64,000 nt of DNA from Dermanyssus gallinae. Lineage: Eukaryota > Arthropoda > Arachnida > Mesostigmata > Dermanyssidae. Below, one piece after another: positions 1-11,276 of this stretch (positions within the stretch are counted from its first letter, which is position 1; each line of letters begins with the position of its first letter). A model generated the notes under the pieces. It was not told the DNA's origin. It worked only from the letters and a program-made list of their open reading frames with translations, and did not search any database. The stretch spans positions 25,953-89,952 of the forward strand of contig QVRM01003921.1 of the NCBI GenBank assembly GCA_003439945.1, written 5' to 3'. The position numbers were made by a program, and so were the translations under genes.

Positions 1-1500
1 TTGACGGTTGCCCCGTCAAGGTTTCATCGCTACGTAAGAACATGCGTGGTATAATGTTTATTGTGTCACCATATATACTCAGATGAGCTACACTTACCGC
101 TCTGAGCCATCAGGCTTTGATTTATCTATTCATGGCGTTTTAATTGGCAGCGTTACCACGAGCATCAGTTGTTTATATATCTTACATTTCTGGAAAGAGC
201 TAGAATCGCACTTAGAGTCTAAGGTACCGCAGTGTAGGTGGCAGCACCGCTACACTACGGTACTATACTACATTATTTAAGTAGTAAAATAGTTGTTTCG
301 AGAAGATTGCAAAATGCTCGAAAAGCACACGCCACTGTCTAAACTCAATGCGAGTAAAGCGCTAAATTTGCCGGTATCGATGTCAGCAGATCGCCGGGCA
401 AATAAGCGCGCTATTGGAGTTATGGAGACGGTCCGCCGCGCAACTCGCGTCGCTGAAGATCGAAAAAGCGCGCCGCATCAAGGCCCGTCGAAGACGTGGA
501 AGTGAAAGATTTTCGTGTATCACAGAAGGACCCCATATACGCGGATGCAAACAACAAAGCAGAAGATGAAGTACAGTGTAACGAGAAGGTTTTTTTGTAC
601 AGTGCTTTGCCTAAGAAGATCGGAGACCCCGAAAGTGGTTGTAACCAGACAAGAGGCAGTGATACTGTCTGCTAGCGGTAAGAGCTACAAAATATTTTAA
701 CAAGTTCCGCGACTATTTGGTGGGCCATGTAAAGGGGAAATTAAAAAAAATTGCTTTAAAAAACTGGAGAGCTTGTCATTGTCGTTTAAGTTAAAGAACA
801 TAGGCGGCAGCACCTCTCTGTGGCTGTAAGAGATAGTTGTATATGTTAGAGTATATGCCATGATAACTAGAGCGCTGTTTTATGAAGGGCAAAATATCTG
901 ATATGCATCCGTTCAAGCACAGAAGAAAATCCAGAAGCTTCCTACTAGCTGCACAGGAATCATTAAAAGTAATTGAGGTGGCTCAAACTAAAACCCAAAA
1001 TTCGTGATGCAACGCTGTGTGTCAGCAACTGAACACGTAATCTTAACATTCACAGGCAATCGCTTCCCATCGAGGGTTGGCTTGAGTCTAGAGCCGCTTA
1101 AGGTTGTGTTTTAGTGTGACCCAATGCAGTGCTTTAGAAGCTACTGCATTGATCACTTTGCCGCAGACCGCATGGTTTCTACACCAATGTGTAGATGTGG
1201 CGCTCTGAAACATCTTAGGAAGAATTCCAATTTGTGCTCACTGTCCCCGTGAACAGACGTCCGCTTGGCGACACAGTATGGTCTACTAGACGTTGCTGTT
1301 ATCGTGACCTCTGAGCTAAGTAAAGGAAAAATGCACGGATTCGTATAGCTGGGCCTGAGGCGACACAGTGAAAAGACTACGGGCTTACTTGGCAAAAATT
1401 CTTAAGTTAGCCGTTAGCAAGCTCGTCGGAAATAATAAACGCGACGTTATTCACAGACTACAGGGCATCACTTCTAATATCTGGGCCCCGTTAGCCAATG
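1..1500. other. No recognisable gene
   Basis: I see no gene family here. One stretch (457-675, plus) stays open for 72 codons but has no in-frame ATG. It could be an exon of a spliced gene or chance. The base composition alternates between AT-rich and GC-richer patches, as in the rest of the window, which is what decayed repeats would give. Confidence 0.4.
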
Positions 1501-1542
1501 ATATAGGCAAGGCAACCGGCCACCAACCAGACTGATAGCCGG

Positions 1543-2200
1543 GTGGATGGCGGCTTGCCAGAAGTGGCCTCGTGGAGCGCTAATCCCCTGGCCAGGGCTA
1601 GAAGTGTAGAGGCAGATATACCACAGATACATCTTAGTGAAGGTGACGGCGTCTACAGCCCGGTAGAAGCTTCAGGCTCAGCGATCTATCGTGATTGCGT
1701 GGGCAGTAAGTGTAAACTTGAGGTGTGGGAGAGATTGCCCACATGCTTCAACTGCCAGAGACTCGACCAGAGATCTGCAACCTGCACGACGCCCTGGGCT
1801 TGGGTTGCCCGCTTCTGACGTTGATGCAGATTGCCAGACCATGTGGCGGCTGCGTGTATAGCCAGGACGACACATTGTATAGTGTGAGGTCTCGGGCTAC
1901 AGGGCCGATAGCATGGCCTGTCCGTCGTATCGCACACAGTTACAACCACCGCTTGCCTCGCACAAGCGGAGGCAACCTAATACCAAGAATACTGATGAAC
2001 AACATGATGTGACCATTTGGTGGACACGTCAAGACGTGATGCTCTTCCTCGCCAATTAGGGTGACGGGGAGGCCTTCGTGTAGGTGGTTCTTGTACTTCT
2101 TCTACTTCTTCTTTATATTATATTTCTTCCGAAGGACCCAGCCACTATACGATGGATACAACACTGGATATTCCAGGAAATAAAAAAAACTTTTAAGCGA
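1543..2200 (+). pseudogene. Decayed LINE ORF1 with zinc-knuckle remnants
   Basis: Translation around 1738-1880 shows a degenerate CCHC knuckle, CFNCQRLDQRSATC, in which the expected histidine is glutamine. It is followed in frame, after stop codons, by CRLPDHVAAAC and a third partial HCIV-stop piece. Rows of C-x2-C-x4-H-x4-C knuckles are typical of the nucleic-acid-binding ORF1 of non-LTR retrotransposons. A run near 2095-2120 encodes Ser/Thr repeats. Several in-frame stops mean this is not a functional protein. The family cannot be named; an unrelated knuckle protein pseudogene is possible. Confidence 0.4.
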
Positions 2201-4121
2201 CCAACGCTACCTATGGTTTAGACAAGTTTCGCCTACCAGGCGTCGGCTCAGCCCATATGTTGTATATGTAGCGGCGAGCATGGGGCTATGTAGGGTTATT
2301 TTCAAAGTGCAGTTGGTCGTACGTGGTAATTTTTTTTAATTAAAGTGCATAACACAGTACAAAAATCAAGAAGCTGGCTTAGGCACAAGGCCAATAAAAG
2401 TCGAATAGTTTTTGCTTTCAGTGAACGTCGTAAAATTATTGAATAAGGTTTGTTAACCACGATCGTTCCTCGTATCATGAAAGTCGGCTAAAATGCCATA
2501 ATTGGTGTATTTAATAAGTTACTTCTTTCTTTGCTCTCTAGAATTACCGGAGGAGAGATGGATGATGAGCTGAGTAAAGCCGCTGAAACCGTTCTCCTTG
2601 CGACGCTCTATTGAAGCCACCTTGCGCGGCGCACTTTGCACGCTTTTACGTAACCAAGTGATAGAGACGAACAAATACAACAAGCCTCATGGAGGTCCGT
2701 AACCGGCTTGCACAGCAGCAACGGACCCGCCAGAATTGAGACAAGCCAGGAAATCGCTACTTAAATGATTTCAATGGAACTGTAAATAGAGTACATTACA
2801 TTTCTTATTTCTTCCTGTAGCTGACCAGTATGACGTGTGTGTCCTTAGCCACCAAATCCACGGTTGTTCCTAGTTAGTGTGTAGCGAAATGTTCAGGTGC
2901 ACAAACAGAGGGCTCGGGTAAAGCAAGTAGAGGTGTTGCGTAACAGCAAGCTTATAAGCGCAACAATATACTAAAGACAATAAATGTGTAATATATACTT
3001 AATGTCTCACACGAAAAAAAAAAAGAAAAAAAACAAATTATATATATATATATATACGACAACTACATAGTCTTTAAAAGGGAGTGCCACTGTCGGATTG
3101 ACGAACCAAGATGTTTAAGCACGGTGCCACAAACCAGCGCATTAGTATCTCGCAATATTTGGGGTATATCCACGGCTAAAGACCCGACCTTCGTCGTACA
3201 TCAGGGGCAATATAGAGTAGATATATTTGCTACAAATGACGTCTAATGATAGCTACAAAAGAACTCTGGCGTTTGGTGCAGGATGACACCTAGCCGTTAT
3301 TGTGGAGATATGAATTCGGCCGCAATCTATATACCGCGCAGGTATATGCAGACAGGCAAGTTACTGCGTATTTTATTTCACATGAAATATTAGATGCTTC
3401 GTATTTGTAAACTATACAGCACCCCTTCACACGACCACATGAACGATTATACTTACCAAGCTAGTCTTTTGCGGCATTTATTGAATACACTGGAACTTAA
3501 TAAAGGCATTTTACAGGACAGACAAGTTGTCATAGCTGACCGAAACCATTGCGACCTTGCAGCATATTGCATCGGGGAATTATTAGGAAAGGACTACAAT
3601 TAGGAGTACCTGGGACCCCAATAAACGATCAGTGGAAATTCCCATACGGCTCTTCAATTTAAGGATCGCGTTTAACTCTTCTTATGGTACTCAGATAATA
3701 TGACCTTATATATTTAAGTTAAACTTTAAGGCGCTTTTCCAACTCAAGGCCACACTTGCAAAGAAGGCGCTAAGGGTCCACCGTACTTGCCTCTAAAGCT
3801 TATTTACTGGTGGCGTCTCTGCGTTCGTTGATGACCTACAATACAACCCAGCCAATGACATGTGATTTGCAGAAACGCTGCATTTATGACATAAGACATC
3901 TGAGCGCACGATGAAATCCATCCATGAAATCTATTTGGTGTGCTTGTGCAAACTCTGCAGGCGATAATGTAATTTATATCACCTCCAACAATGCGAAAAA
4001 GTAGTTCCATTGACTCGGCCTTTAAAACCGTAATAACTATACATATATGTGAATATCCGTTTTTAATCTACGCGCAATATGAAAACCAGCTATCGATTAC
4101 TAAAGCTAAGTACCTGACATC
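2200..4121. other. No recognised gene; TA array and one unassigned ORF
   Basis: The stretch contains an A-rich and (TA)n tract at 3016-3056. An ATG-initiated 69-codon open frame at 3394-3603 (plus) has no motif I recognise and may be chance. The rest is AT-rich with frequent stops in all frames. Confidence 0.4.
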
Positions 4122-4123
4122 TA

Positions 4124-5346
4124 TTAGGTAAGTCAAAAAGTTCGTCGGCTTTCTGGGACCACATTTTTGAAATTCCCGCGCTCTGCAGCAGGGCCGCCTG
4201 AGAGTGCGGCTGGGTGTTTACATTCAGGACCAGACCCGTGGTGGCGCGATACCGGTTCCAACTTTACCGTTTCGCTTGCGGAATTGGCAGCTGTTTGCAA
4301 TGGAGGACATAAATACGCATTTTCGACACATTATGTTGTTCTCCTATCGTAAAGGCATAAGTGCAGCGCAAACAACCCGGAGGATATGTGCAGTCTACGG
4401 CGAAAACGCAGTACACAAATCCACAGTCGAAAAGCGATTCGCCCGTTTCAAAGCTGGAAACTTCAATCTCGAAGATGAACCGAGGTCAGGACGACCCAAT
4501 GTTGTGGAGACCGACGAAGTCATAAGCCTGGTTACTTCGAACCCAGGTTTGACCATAAAAGGAATTGAATATGTAACGGGAGTCTCCCAAGGAACCGTTT
4601 GGAATCGCCTTCATGATGCAGGTTTCTTGTGCAAGCGGAATATCTGGCTACCACACGACCTCAATGATAGGCAGCTTGAAGGGCGAGTCGATACCTGTCA
4701 CGCACTCCTACGGAAGAACTCGAATGAGCCATTTCTGAGAAGATTGATAACCGGCGATGAAAAATGGATACTCTACAGAAACGTAACGCAGAAAAGAAGT
4801 TGGGTCCCCAGAGGTTCTCAGGCCGCAGCTATCCCTAAACCCGAAATTCATCAGAAGAAGGTTATGCTGTGCTGCTGGTGGGACTGTAAGGGCGTCGTGT
4901 ATTTTGAGCTGCTTCCAATGGGTCAGATGATCAACTCCGTCGTCCACTGCAGACAACTCGAAGATTTGAAGGCTGCAATAGCAACGAAGCGCCCGGAATT
5001 GTCAAACAGGTGGGGCGTCACTTTTCAACATGACAAGGCGACACCACAAAAGTTTGGCCACCCGGCAAAAATTGGCGGAGTGTCATCACTTGTTCAGGTC
5101 TCTCCAGAACTCCCTTGATGGCACAACATTTGAATCTTTGGAGGCTATAAAAAATCACCTCACTCAGTATTTCGACGAGAAGGACAAGACGTTCTGGGAG
5201 AAAGGAATCATGGATCTACCGAGGCGATGGGCGAAGGTTATCGAACAAAACGGTCAATATATCTTTGAATAAAAATACTGTTGTTTGCATAAATAAGGCT
5301 CTTTAAAATCGGGTTAAAAAGCCGACGAACTTTTTGACTTACCTAA
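4124..5346 (+). mobile_element. mariner element, 1,223 bp, with intact terminal inverted repeats
   Basis: The ends are perfect inverted repeats of about 29 bp starting TTAGGTAAGTCAAAAAGTTC at 4124 and ending in its reverse complement at 5346. Each is flanked by a TA dinucleotide (4122-4123 and 5347-5348), the expected Tc1/mariner target duplication. The length is close to the usual 1.3 kb. The transposase inside is broken, so this copy is non-autonomous, though the ends look mobilisable in trans. Plus orientation follows the transposase. Confidence 0.93.
4300..5272 (+). pseudogene. mariner transposase, frameshifted and missing the third catalytic Asp
   Basis: From the ATG at 4300 the frame reads a mariner N-terminus (HFRHIMLFSYRKG, RSGRP linker) with a paired helix-turn-helix region. 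It continues into the catalytic domain with the first Asp in ITGDEKW and the second in QHDKATP. Near 5055 the frame shifts. The downstream frame resumes at SLATRQKLAE and then jumps directly to HLFRSLQNSL, so the segment that normally holds the third Asp (SPDLAPSD-like, DD34D) is deleted, about 18 codons. The C-terminal part ends with a stop at 5270-5272. The catalytic triad is therefore incomplete and the protein would be inactive. I chose the ATG at 4300 because it matches the family start; the frame upstream of it is the TIR and UTR. Confidence 0.9.
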
Positions 5347-5348
5347 TA

Positions 5349-6500
5349 TTTTTGCCAGCTCGTCAACTATCTTATCCCCTGGTGCTACGTCAAACGCCTT
5401 CAAAACCTTTAAATCAAGAAACACAGCATATAAGCTATTCCTTGGCCTGGAGAGCCTGTCCCAGATCACCCCGAGCAGCTCCTCAATTGCTGAGTGAATT
5501 GGCCCTTCTTCCCTAGATCTGTGTTGCTCTTCCGGTTTTACGCCCTTCTCCTCAAAGAACGACCCTAGACTCCTTAGTACTATTCCTTAAAATATCCTAT
5601 ATGGGCAGCTTTTTATTGTCATTTTCCAGGTCCCAGGTTAAGCATAAACTGAACAGGGCTTGCTAGCAAGACGCGAGAACCGGGGTATTCCAGGGTATGT
5701 TCATGTGCTATTTTTTTATCAAATACTTCTCGTGCAATTTCTCTTGTGGTGCTCTGTCAATTGCTTCCACTTTTCCGAAAGTGAGATTACTCTCATTATC
5801 CAGATTTTTGCTGCCTGCTTCCTCCGTCGATTGATGCCCCCCCCCTTTATATATTGGATGTTTGGAAACGCGAATGCACTATCGGTACTGGCAACCAACA
5901 GCACCTAATGTAGGACTTTCACCCACTAAAAACCTCCCCTTCCTACCTCTCCCCAGAGCTCGGAATTGTGTGGCACTACTTCGAGACCGTGGGAGGGGAG
6001 CCTCGTGCTCCACCGGCTCTCATAGATCTCGTTGTGTTCTCAGCTCACGAACCCGAGGCAATGTGTCAAGCCGTTCTACGGAGGGCTGGGTTGCCATAGC
6101 CCTTTGCGGGGCACCCTCATTTCGACCACTTAATGGCCCCTGCGTGTCTCTGTAGCGCGCGCGGCAAGCGTTTTCTAGCCGTGTCTTCTCGCGTATACTA
6201 GCGTCTAAAAAATAGACGTCTACTGCCAAGAAATAAATAGATTTTTATTTCCAATATCTACTAAGCTACATTTTGACCAACAGTTTGCAGCTCACTAGGA
6301 GCACAAGTACAGTTGCGGTATTTGTACTCGATGTGCAAGAAATCTAAATCTATGACAAAAAAGTGATTTATTAAAATTGAGGTCGTAAGCAAATAACTAA
6401 CATACATATTGGCACTACGCAGGTTTCTTCGCATAATTTTCAAATGACACAATATACGGATACTTTCAAGGTTTACAATGTGTGGTCTTTTGAAATTTAC
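5349..6500. other. No recognised gene
   Basis: Apart from the short SINE-3-like piece listed separately (5945-6010), I see no coding or structural feature. Several open frames overlap on both strands and lack motifs. Confidence 0.4.
5945..6010 (-). repeat. SINE-3 family fragment
   Basis: The segment with CGAGACCGTGGGAGGGGAG aligns with the 5' part of the SINE inserted in the Tc1-like element (12119-12174), with substitutions and small indels. It is short and diverged, so the assignment is tentative. Confidence 0.35.
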
Positions 6501-6519
6501 GTGTGAGATTGTTTTGGTC

Positions 6520-7023
6520 GAATCGCTGCAAAGTGTTGCTTTGGAATTGCGAAGGTTTATTCGGGGCTTTACAGCTAGCACCAGGGCGTTTCTTTGATGA
6601 TGTGGACATTGTGCTCTTGGCGGAAACTTTCAAGCGGGTGGAACTGCATTTCAATAAAATGCGAGGCTTTTATCTGCAGAGTCACCCCGAATGCAACGTG
6701 TGTGTCGAGGTGAATGTTGTATGACACTCACCTCAGGTAGTTTCAACCTCGCATTGTTTCACCTGCCACCTTATTACGATGATGCTGACGTTGCCGATGC
6801 GATCAGTGCTGGTCTAGCGGCGTTAAAGCTCCAACTATCCACTCTAATTGGCGGCTACTTCAACTGTCATATTGATAGTGGCGCCACCGACAGGAAGGGC
6901 GCTGGGCTTCTTAAACTTCTGGAAAACAGAGGCCTGCATTGCTCAAATAAGTGCCAAAGTGGAGGAAGCATTATCGATTTCCTGTTTGACAACCTTCAAC
7001 ATCCGACGGAATTTCAAGGATGA
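6520..7023 (+). pseudogene. LINE A endonuclease domain remnant
   Basis: Translation gives LLWNCEGLFGAL, then DDVDIVLLAETF, the pattern of the N-terminal APE endonuclease (an NCxGL-like start and the catalytic xAET strand). After a frameshift it continues as FHLPPYYDDADVADAI and GGYFNCHIDSG, where the canonical GDFN has become GYFN. The Asp of the GDFN motif is therefore lost. The frame is broken at about 6715 and again near 7020. It is not a host gene. Confidence 0.7.
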
Positions 7024-7309
7024 AAGGTATTCAATAATCCAGTTCGGAAGCACCTGCCGATGCTGGCGCCTCTGTCTATGCCTCGCCAGGGGCGCGCCCG
7101 CGTCGGCAGCCGAAACGTACTGGTCTAGGCAACTGAATTTGCGTGTATTGACGCGCGAATTAGAGCTGCGGAGATCAACTTCTGACACTGAACAAAGCAA
7201 CCACGCTTTGGAGACCATTGCCAAAGCGGCTGTAGTCAAGAGGAAGTACAGACAAAGACGGGCGCGGCCCTGGTTTACATAAGCCTGCTACTCAAAACGT
7301 CAGGAAGTC

Positions 7310-8360
7310 TTGGGGCTCCTGCGCCGAGCACGGCGTCTACACCCCGACCCCCAGATGGTTGCTGATCGTAGGGCGCTCTATGGCCGACATAGAGCAACCT
7401 ACAAGAATCTGCTTGTGGAGGATAAGCGCCGGTATGATGAGGAGGGAGAGTTTCGTTTGCTTGAGAAAGCAAAGCGCAAACCCCACGTCTACATTGTTCG
7501 CCGGCTGAACAAAAGCATGCACAGCATGACAAAAGAGCAGTTGCGGCAGCACTTTACTGCCCTTCTGCTCGATGCAAACGCCCCCGCGCCTAACCCAGTT
7601 ATTGAGCAACCGCTCACACTGGAGCAGCACCACATGAATTCGCCGTTTACGGTGGAAGAAGTTGTGCAGATCTTGCGCGGGTTACCCAAGAAAAAGAATA
7701 GTGGTCTTGACGGAAGCTATTACGAACATTGGGCTGGGTCGTCCGATGTTTCAGCAGAGGAGCTGTGTAAGTCAGATACTCAGCGGGGGACACATACTTG
7801 GCACAAGGCCAGGTTTAATCTGCTATCCAAGGGCAAAAACGGTGACAACGTGGACGATCCAAATCTCTACTAGGGTATCGTGTCGGAACGCACTCTTAAA
7901 AAAATCTTCGTTAAATCGATTATCTCAAGGGCGTTTCCAACTGTGGAGAAGTCCCTACCTCCGGAGCGATTCGGATTCAGGAAGGGTCGAGGTACATAGG
8001 GCGCGATCCACGTACTCCAGTCACAAGTTGTTGGTTGTGCCCGAGGTCACTTGTACGCCGTCTTTATCGATTATGTCAAGTTCTTCGACCAAGCTCCCCG
8101 TCGCCTACTAGTCGATTTATTTCAAGATGCTTGCAGCTGAGTCAAAACGTAGAGACCTCTCACGGGGTCCTCAGTTGCCTGGCATTCTCCTTGCTTATCG
8201 CAAACTAGGCCCCCATGTGCGTTTAGAAGGAGTTTTAAAACGCCGTCGTTGTCATATATGCGAATGACATACTAGTGGTCCACCGGGTCCGCGGTGCCAT
8301 TCGTCCAATTGTCGGCGACGTAGAAAGTTACCTTTACCGTAAGGCCCTGCAAATAAATTT
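7310..8360 (+). pseudogene. LINE A reverse transcriptase remnant
   Basis: The frame reads an RT linker, then LPKKKNSGLDGSYYEHW, a degenerate GPDG-type motif; the third copy keeps GPDG. After stops and shifts it reads LPPERFGFRKGRGT and AVFIDYVKFFDQAPRRLL, the conserved RT blocks. Near 8260 a YAND sequence stands where YADD is expected. Stops at 7871 and 8136, plus frameshifts, make it a pseudogene. Related DNA at 17323-17624 allows unambiguous family assignment. Confidence 0.75.
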
Positions 8361-8668
8361 GGGTCTGAGACAACACTATACGGGAACGACCTTTGCCCAG
8401 CACATCGGCGACAGGTTTCGGACGGCTATTGCCTCTATTCACATAGAGATAAGAGACCCTATGTGTAGGCCAACGGCGAGTTGCGGGCCGGCTGTGGAAA
8501 CAATCAGAGTCAGGCATAAGTCAACTATTACAGGACCACTTCAGGATTTTTTGTTGGAGTAGCAAAGAAAAGTGACCAAGGCCTTGGCAGAGGTAGCGCA
8601 ATTTGATGTGCACCTTGCCAGGGAGCTTTGGGATGGAATGGCCGGCACGTGTTTTTTTTTCTATAGGA

Positions 8669-10170
8669 CTAACTGGGGCAGGGCTGCTCACCTGCCCGTC
8701 TCAGTACTATTGCTAGGGCGTCGAACGTGGACAGTACTTTTCGAAAGCCATACTGTGCTTCTGGTGGTGCCTCCTTGGCCTCGTTCTTGGCGTTAAGCCG
8801 GTCAACCAGCACGTTCTCCAAGATCTTACCCATAGTGTCGAGAAGACATATGGGACGGTAGGCAGGCCCTCCTGCGAGAGCATTCCCTCCCCCTTTCGGG
8901 ATCAGGACCAGGTTAGCCTGCTTCCATAGCCTCGGAAAACGCCCCTCTCTGAGAAGTCTGTTGGCCAGGGTCTGAAATACATTTGGCCAGCGCTTCACTA
9001 GCAGCCTCGCCGCTCCAGGGGGAACTCCGTCCGGGCCGAGTGCCTTTCCGGGTGTCAACCTTTTCCTTGTTCGCTCGACCTACCGAGCAAGATGGCTTAG
9101 TGGCAAAGCCTTTGCCTTGCATTCGGGAGGACTGGGTTCGAGACCCAGACCGGCCACTCTTAAATTGGTTTGCATGGTTTCCAATTTAGACAAGGTAAAT
9201 GCCGGAGTGGATTAAAATTAGCCATGACACGAAAAAACCGTACACGGGCAATTGCCTTACAAAAAAAAAAAAAAAACCTCATCTAACGTTACCTCCAGAA
9301 TGTCTTCCTGGGCAACCAGAAACTCCTCCTCTCCTTTCCACAAATGGTCCGGAAAGAGATGGCGAACCGTCTTCTCCAGCACATCCAGTGATAGTCGAGG
9401 AGGTGGTTTCCGGAGCTTGGCCGAGACGATCCGGTAGGGCCGACCCCATACGTTCCTTGCCACCTCTTCTATTAAAAGCTTCCAAGATTGCGCCTTACTC
9501 TTCTCAATGAGCGTCTGCAGAGTCCGTCTGATAGCTCCGTGAGACGCCAGGAGGTCGGCCGATCGCTCGGCCACCGTCCACCCTTGCTCCCCTCGGGTGA
9601 CTTTTCTACTCAGCCATGAGCGCTGTCTAGTGTAAGCCCTAATTAGTCTAGTACATTTACGACGTGTTTTGTCAATCTCTTGGTTCCACAAATGCACCGG
9701 CCGCCGGCGGCCCCCAGAGTTGGTCCGGGGGCCTGCCTTCTCACAGGCCGTTGTGAGAACAGCTGCGATCAAAGTCTCGTCCGTGGTTTCCTCTGACAGC
9801 TGTCGACAGCCCTCGTCAATCTTCTCCGCTAGAACTCGCTGGTTTAGCTTGCGCATCTGCCAGCGTCTGCGCGGAGTGGCAGCTGGCTCGGGAGGGGTAG
9901 CGACCTCAAACAGGATGTATCTGTGGTCACTCTCGTTTTCCTTCTTATCAACCTGCCAACCCGATATCTTTGGAAAGGCTATGTCATTTGCCATCGTGAG
10001 GTCCACGAAAGACTTCTGGTTTCCCCGCGAGAATGTAGGTACTTTCCCGTCGTTTACTAAAAGAAACCCATTTCTGCCATCTGGCCCCTATCATTTGTGG
10101 TTTTGCTGCCCCACCCGACGCTGGCTGAGTTGAAGTCCCCGGTGAGGGCGATTCCCTTTCCCGTATGAAC
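8669..10170 (-). pseudogene. R1-like LINE ORF2 (endonuclease C-terminus and RT N-terminus)
   Basis: The 249-codon minus-strand frame 10006-9257 holds the end of the endonuclease (VDLTF-like start, ESDHRYI) and the linker to RT. The 129-codon frame 9058-8669 continues with RLTPGKALGPDGVPP, LVLIPKGG, YRPICLLDTMGKILE and AQYGFRKVLSTFDAL, which are RT blocks 1-3. The break between the two frames is the SINE. No YADD block survives because the element ends at about 8665. Upstream of 10006 the endonuclease frame is shifted. Confidence 0.85.
9077..9272 (+). mobile_element. SINE-1, tRNA-derived, with poly(A) tail
   Basis: The sequence carries a pol III A box TGGCTTAGTGGC (9093-9104) and a B box GGTTCGAGACC (9135-9145), followed by a unique body and a tail of about 16 A (9259-9274). 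It interrupts the R1-like LINE coding frame. I could not identify a clean target duplication, so the exact ends are uncertain by about 10 bp. The tRNA-like head does not close a convincing acceptor stem, so I call it a SINE rather than a tRNA gene. Confidence 0.8.
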
Positions 10171-10224
10171 GCGTAGGCTCTGCCCCAGACTATCGAGAAA
10201 CACCTTGTAATCCTTAAGTTCCCA

Positions 10225-10414
10225 ACTTGGTGAAAAAAAAAAATTATATATATATATAAAAAAAAATTAGATATATATATAAAAAAAAATATATATATAT
10301 AAAAAAAAAATATATATATATATATATAATATTTTATATATACATATATAAAAGGCGAGCACTGCCGAGCGTGCAAACGTATTGTAACTGATTTATAAAT
10401 CATCACAATATTTT

Positions 10415-10449
<35 letters not shown>
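10225..10449. repeat. A/TA-rich simple repeats
   Basis: Alternating (TA)n and A8-A10 runs fill 10225-10345, and a pure (TA)n array fills 10419-10449. The latter touches the start of the RU-type repeat at 10450. Nothing else is visible here. Confidence 0.9.
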
Positions 10450-10450
<1 letters not shown>

Positions 10451-10697
10451 CCTACGACTTAAAGCCTAAATCTATACTAGGAGTACTTCTCTTCTTCATT
10501 ATATCAATAGACGAATGCATTCTAAAATTTAATTTGTAATTAGAGTCAGTAGTTGTTGCAGAAATTATCGGTAACAACGAGAGTTTAGAATTACTGCCTG
10601 AATATTTTTTTCTAAGAAGTCTCCTATTGTGAGTAACGACCCCCATTGTGCTAAAAGTATTGTGTTTACGGCGACTTTGGTCTGCCGATTTACATTA

Positions 10698-10758
<61 letters not shown>

Positions 10759-10905
10759 CATGTCGTCTGACCCGCTACCACAAATTGTACAAATCACTCG
10801 AACCAATACTCTGAATTGAAGGTTACTATCGACGTGCGTTATGTTAAATAGAAGTAACTGCATGTATATCTTTTGACTTGTTATATTGCACACGAGCCTA
10901 TTTAT
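10450..10905 (+). repeat. Repeat unit RU, partial copy
   Basis: This segment aligns with the start of the right-hand RU read on the minus strand (57945 down to about 57480), including the junction with a (TA)n array. Its 10530-10905 part also aligns with 12842-13180, so it is a second, partial copy lying upstream of the main left RU. A private (TA)n expansion of about 50 bp sits at 10700-10752. The copy breaks off at about 10905. Confidence 0.8.
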
Positions 10906-10911
10906 CATTGG

Positions 10912-10951
10912 AGGGTCATTTTTGAAAAAATAAAAACGAATTAATAACTCG

Positions 10952-11010
<59 letters not shown>
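10912..11010. repeat. Repeat terminus plus (TA)n array
   Basis: The piece 10912-10960, containing AATAACTCGTTATTTAT, recurs in inverted orientation at 63605-63665, also next to a (TA)n array. A pure TA array (10962-11010) follows and is the insertion site of the Tc1-like element. Confidence 0.7.
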
Positions 11011-11014
<4 letters not shown>

Positions 11015-11276
11015 GTGTTGCAAAAAATTAGCAACTCATGTTTTTTGTGATAATTTCGGCTTGGTTTATTTGAATGGCTTGAAATTATAAGCGCATAATG
11101 TACATGACGAAACATGAGTATAGTGTTGATTGCATTGCAATCTCAACATCGGTTCATACAAAAAATAAAAAAGTGTGAAAAAAACAGTGTTGCAAAATAT
11201 TAGCAACAATAGCGCATTACAGCGTATTCAATTCTTAGCAGGGCTGTATGACTCATTTGAAACTACATATTTTATT

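Larger units (their letters stand above)
6515..8648 (+). mobile_element. LINE A copy 1 (APE-type non-LTR retrotransposon), decayed
   Basis: This plus-strand element encodes, in order, an apurinic-type endonuclease (6520-7023), a linker region (7030-7500), and the N-terminal and central reverse transcriptase (7520-8360). It ends in an A/T-rich tail near 8650 next to the R1-like LINE. Other copies lie at 17275-19165 and 37730-39065, and long stretches of these align at the nucleotide level. Frameshifts and stops occur throughout, so it is inactive. Confidence 0.75.
8660..10232 (-). mobile_element. R1-like LINE, 5'-truncated in the endonuclease, split by a SINE
   Basis: On the minus strand the element starts in the endonuclease (a GDFNSAS-type motif is read near 10130 in one frame). 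It runs through a long open region to RT block motifs and stops abruptly at 8660. The upstream end abuts an A/T-rich tract at 10238. A tRNA-derived SINE sits at 9077-9272. Residue patterns (SDHRYILFEV, GRPYRIVSAKL, HLFPDHLWK, YRPICLLDTMGK) match the R1/LOA group of LINEs as I know them. It is inactive. Confidence 0.8.

Noticed and set aside
83..700. Cluster of small ORFs at the left edge
   Set aside because: Overlapping frames, most starting at GTG/TTG, with no recognised motif. An exon is possible but unsupported.
9085..9155. tRNA gene at 9085-9155 and others at 19772-19850 and 50186-50260
   Set aside because: A and B boxes are present but acceptor stems do not pair, and a SINE body plus poly(A) or target duplications follow. 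I call them SINE heads.
10629..10814. ORFs made of IYIYIY repeats (also 27163-27417, 30478-30828, 39187-39441, 40187-40543, 47370-47757, 49395-49780)
   Set aside because: These are translations of (TA)n arrays and not proteins.
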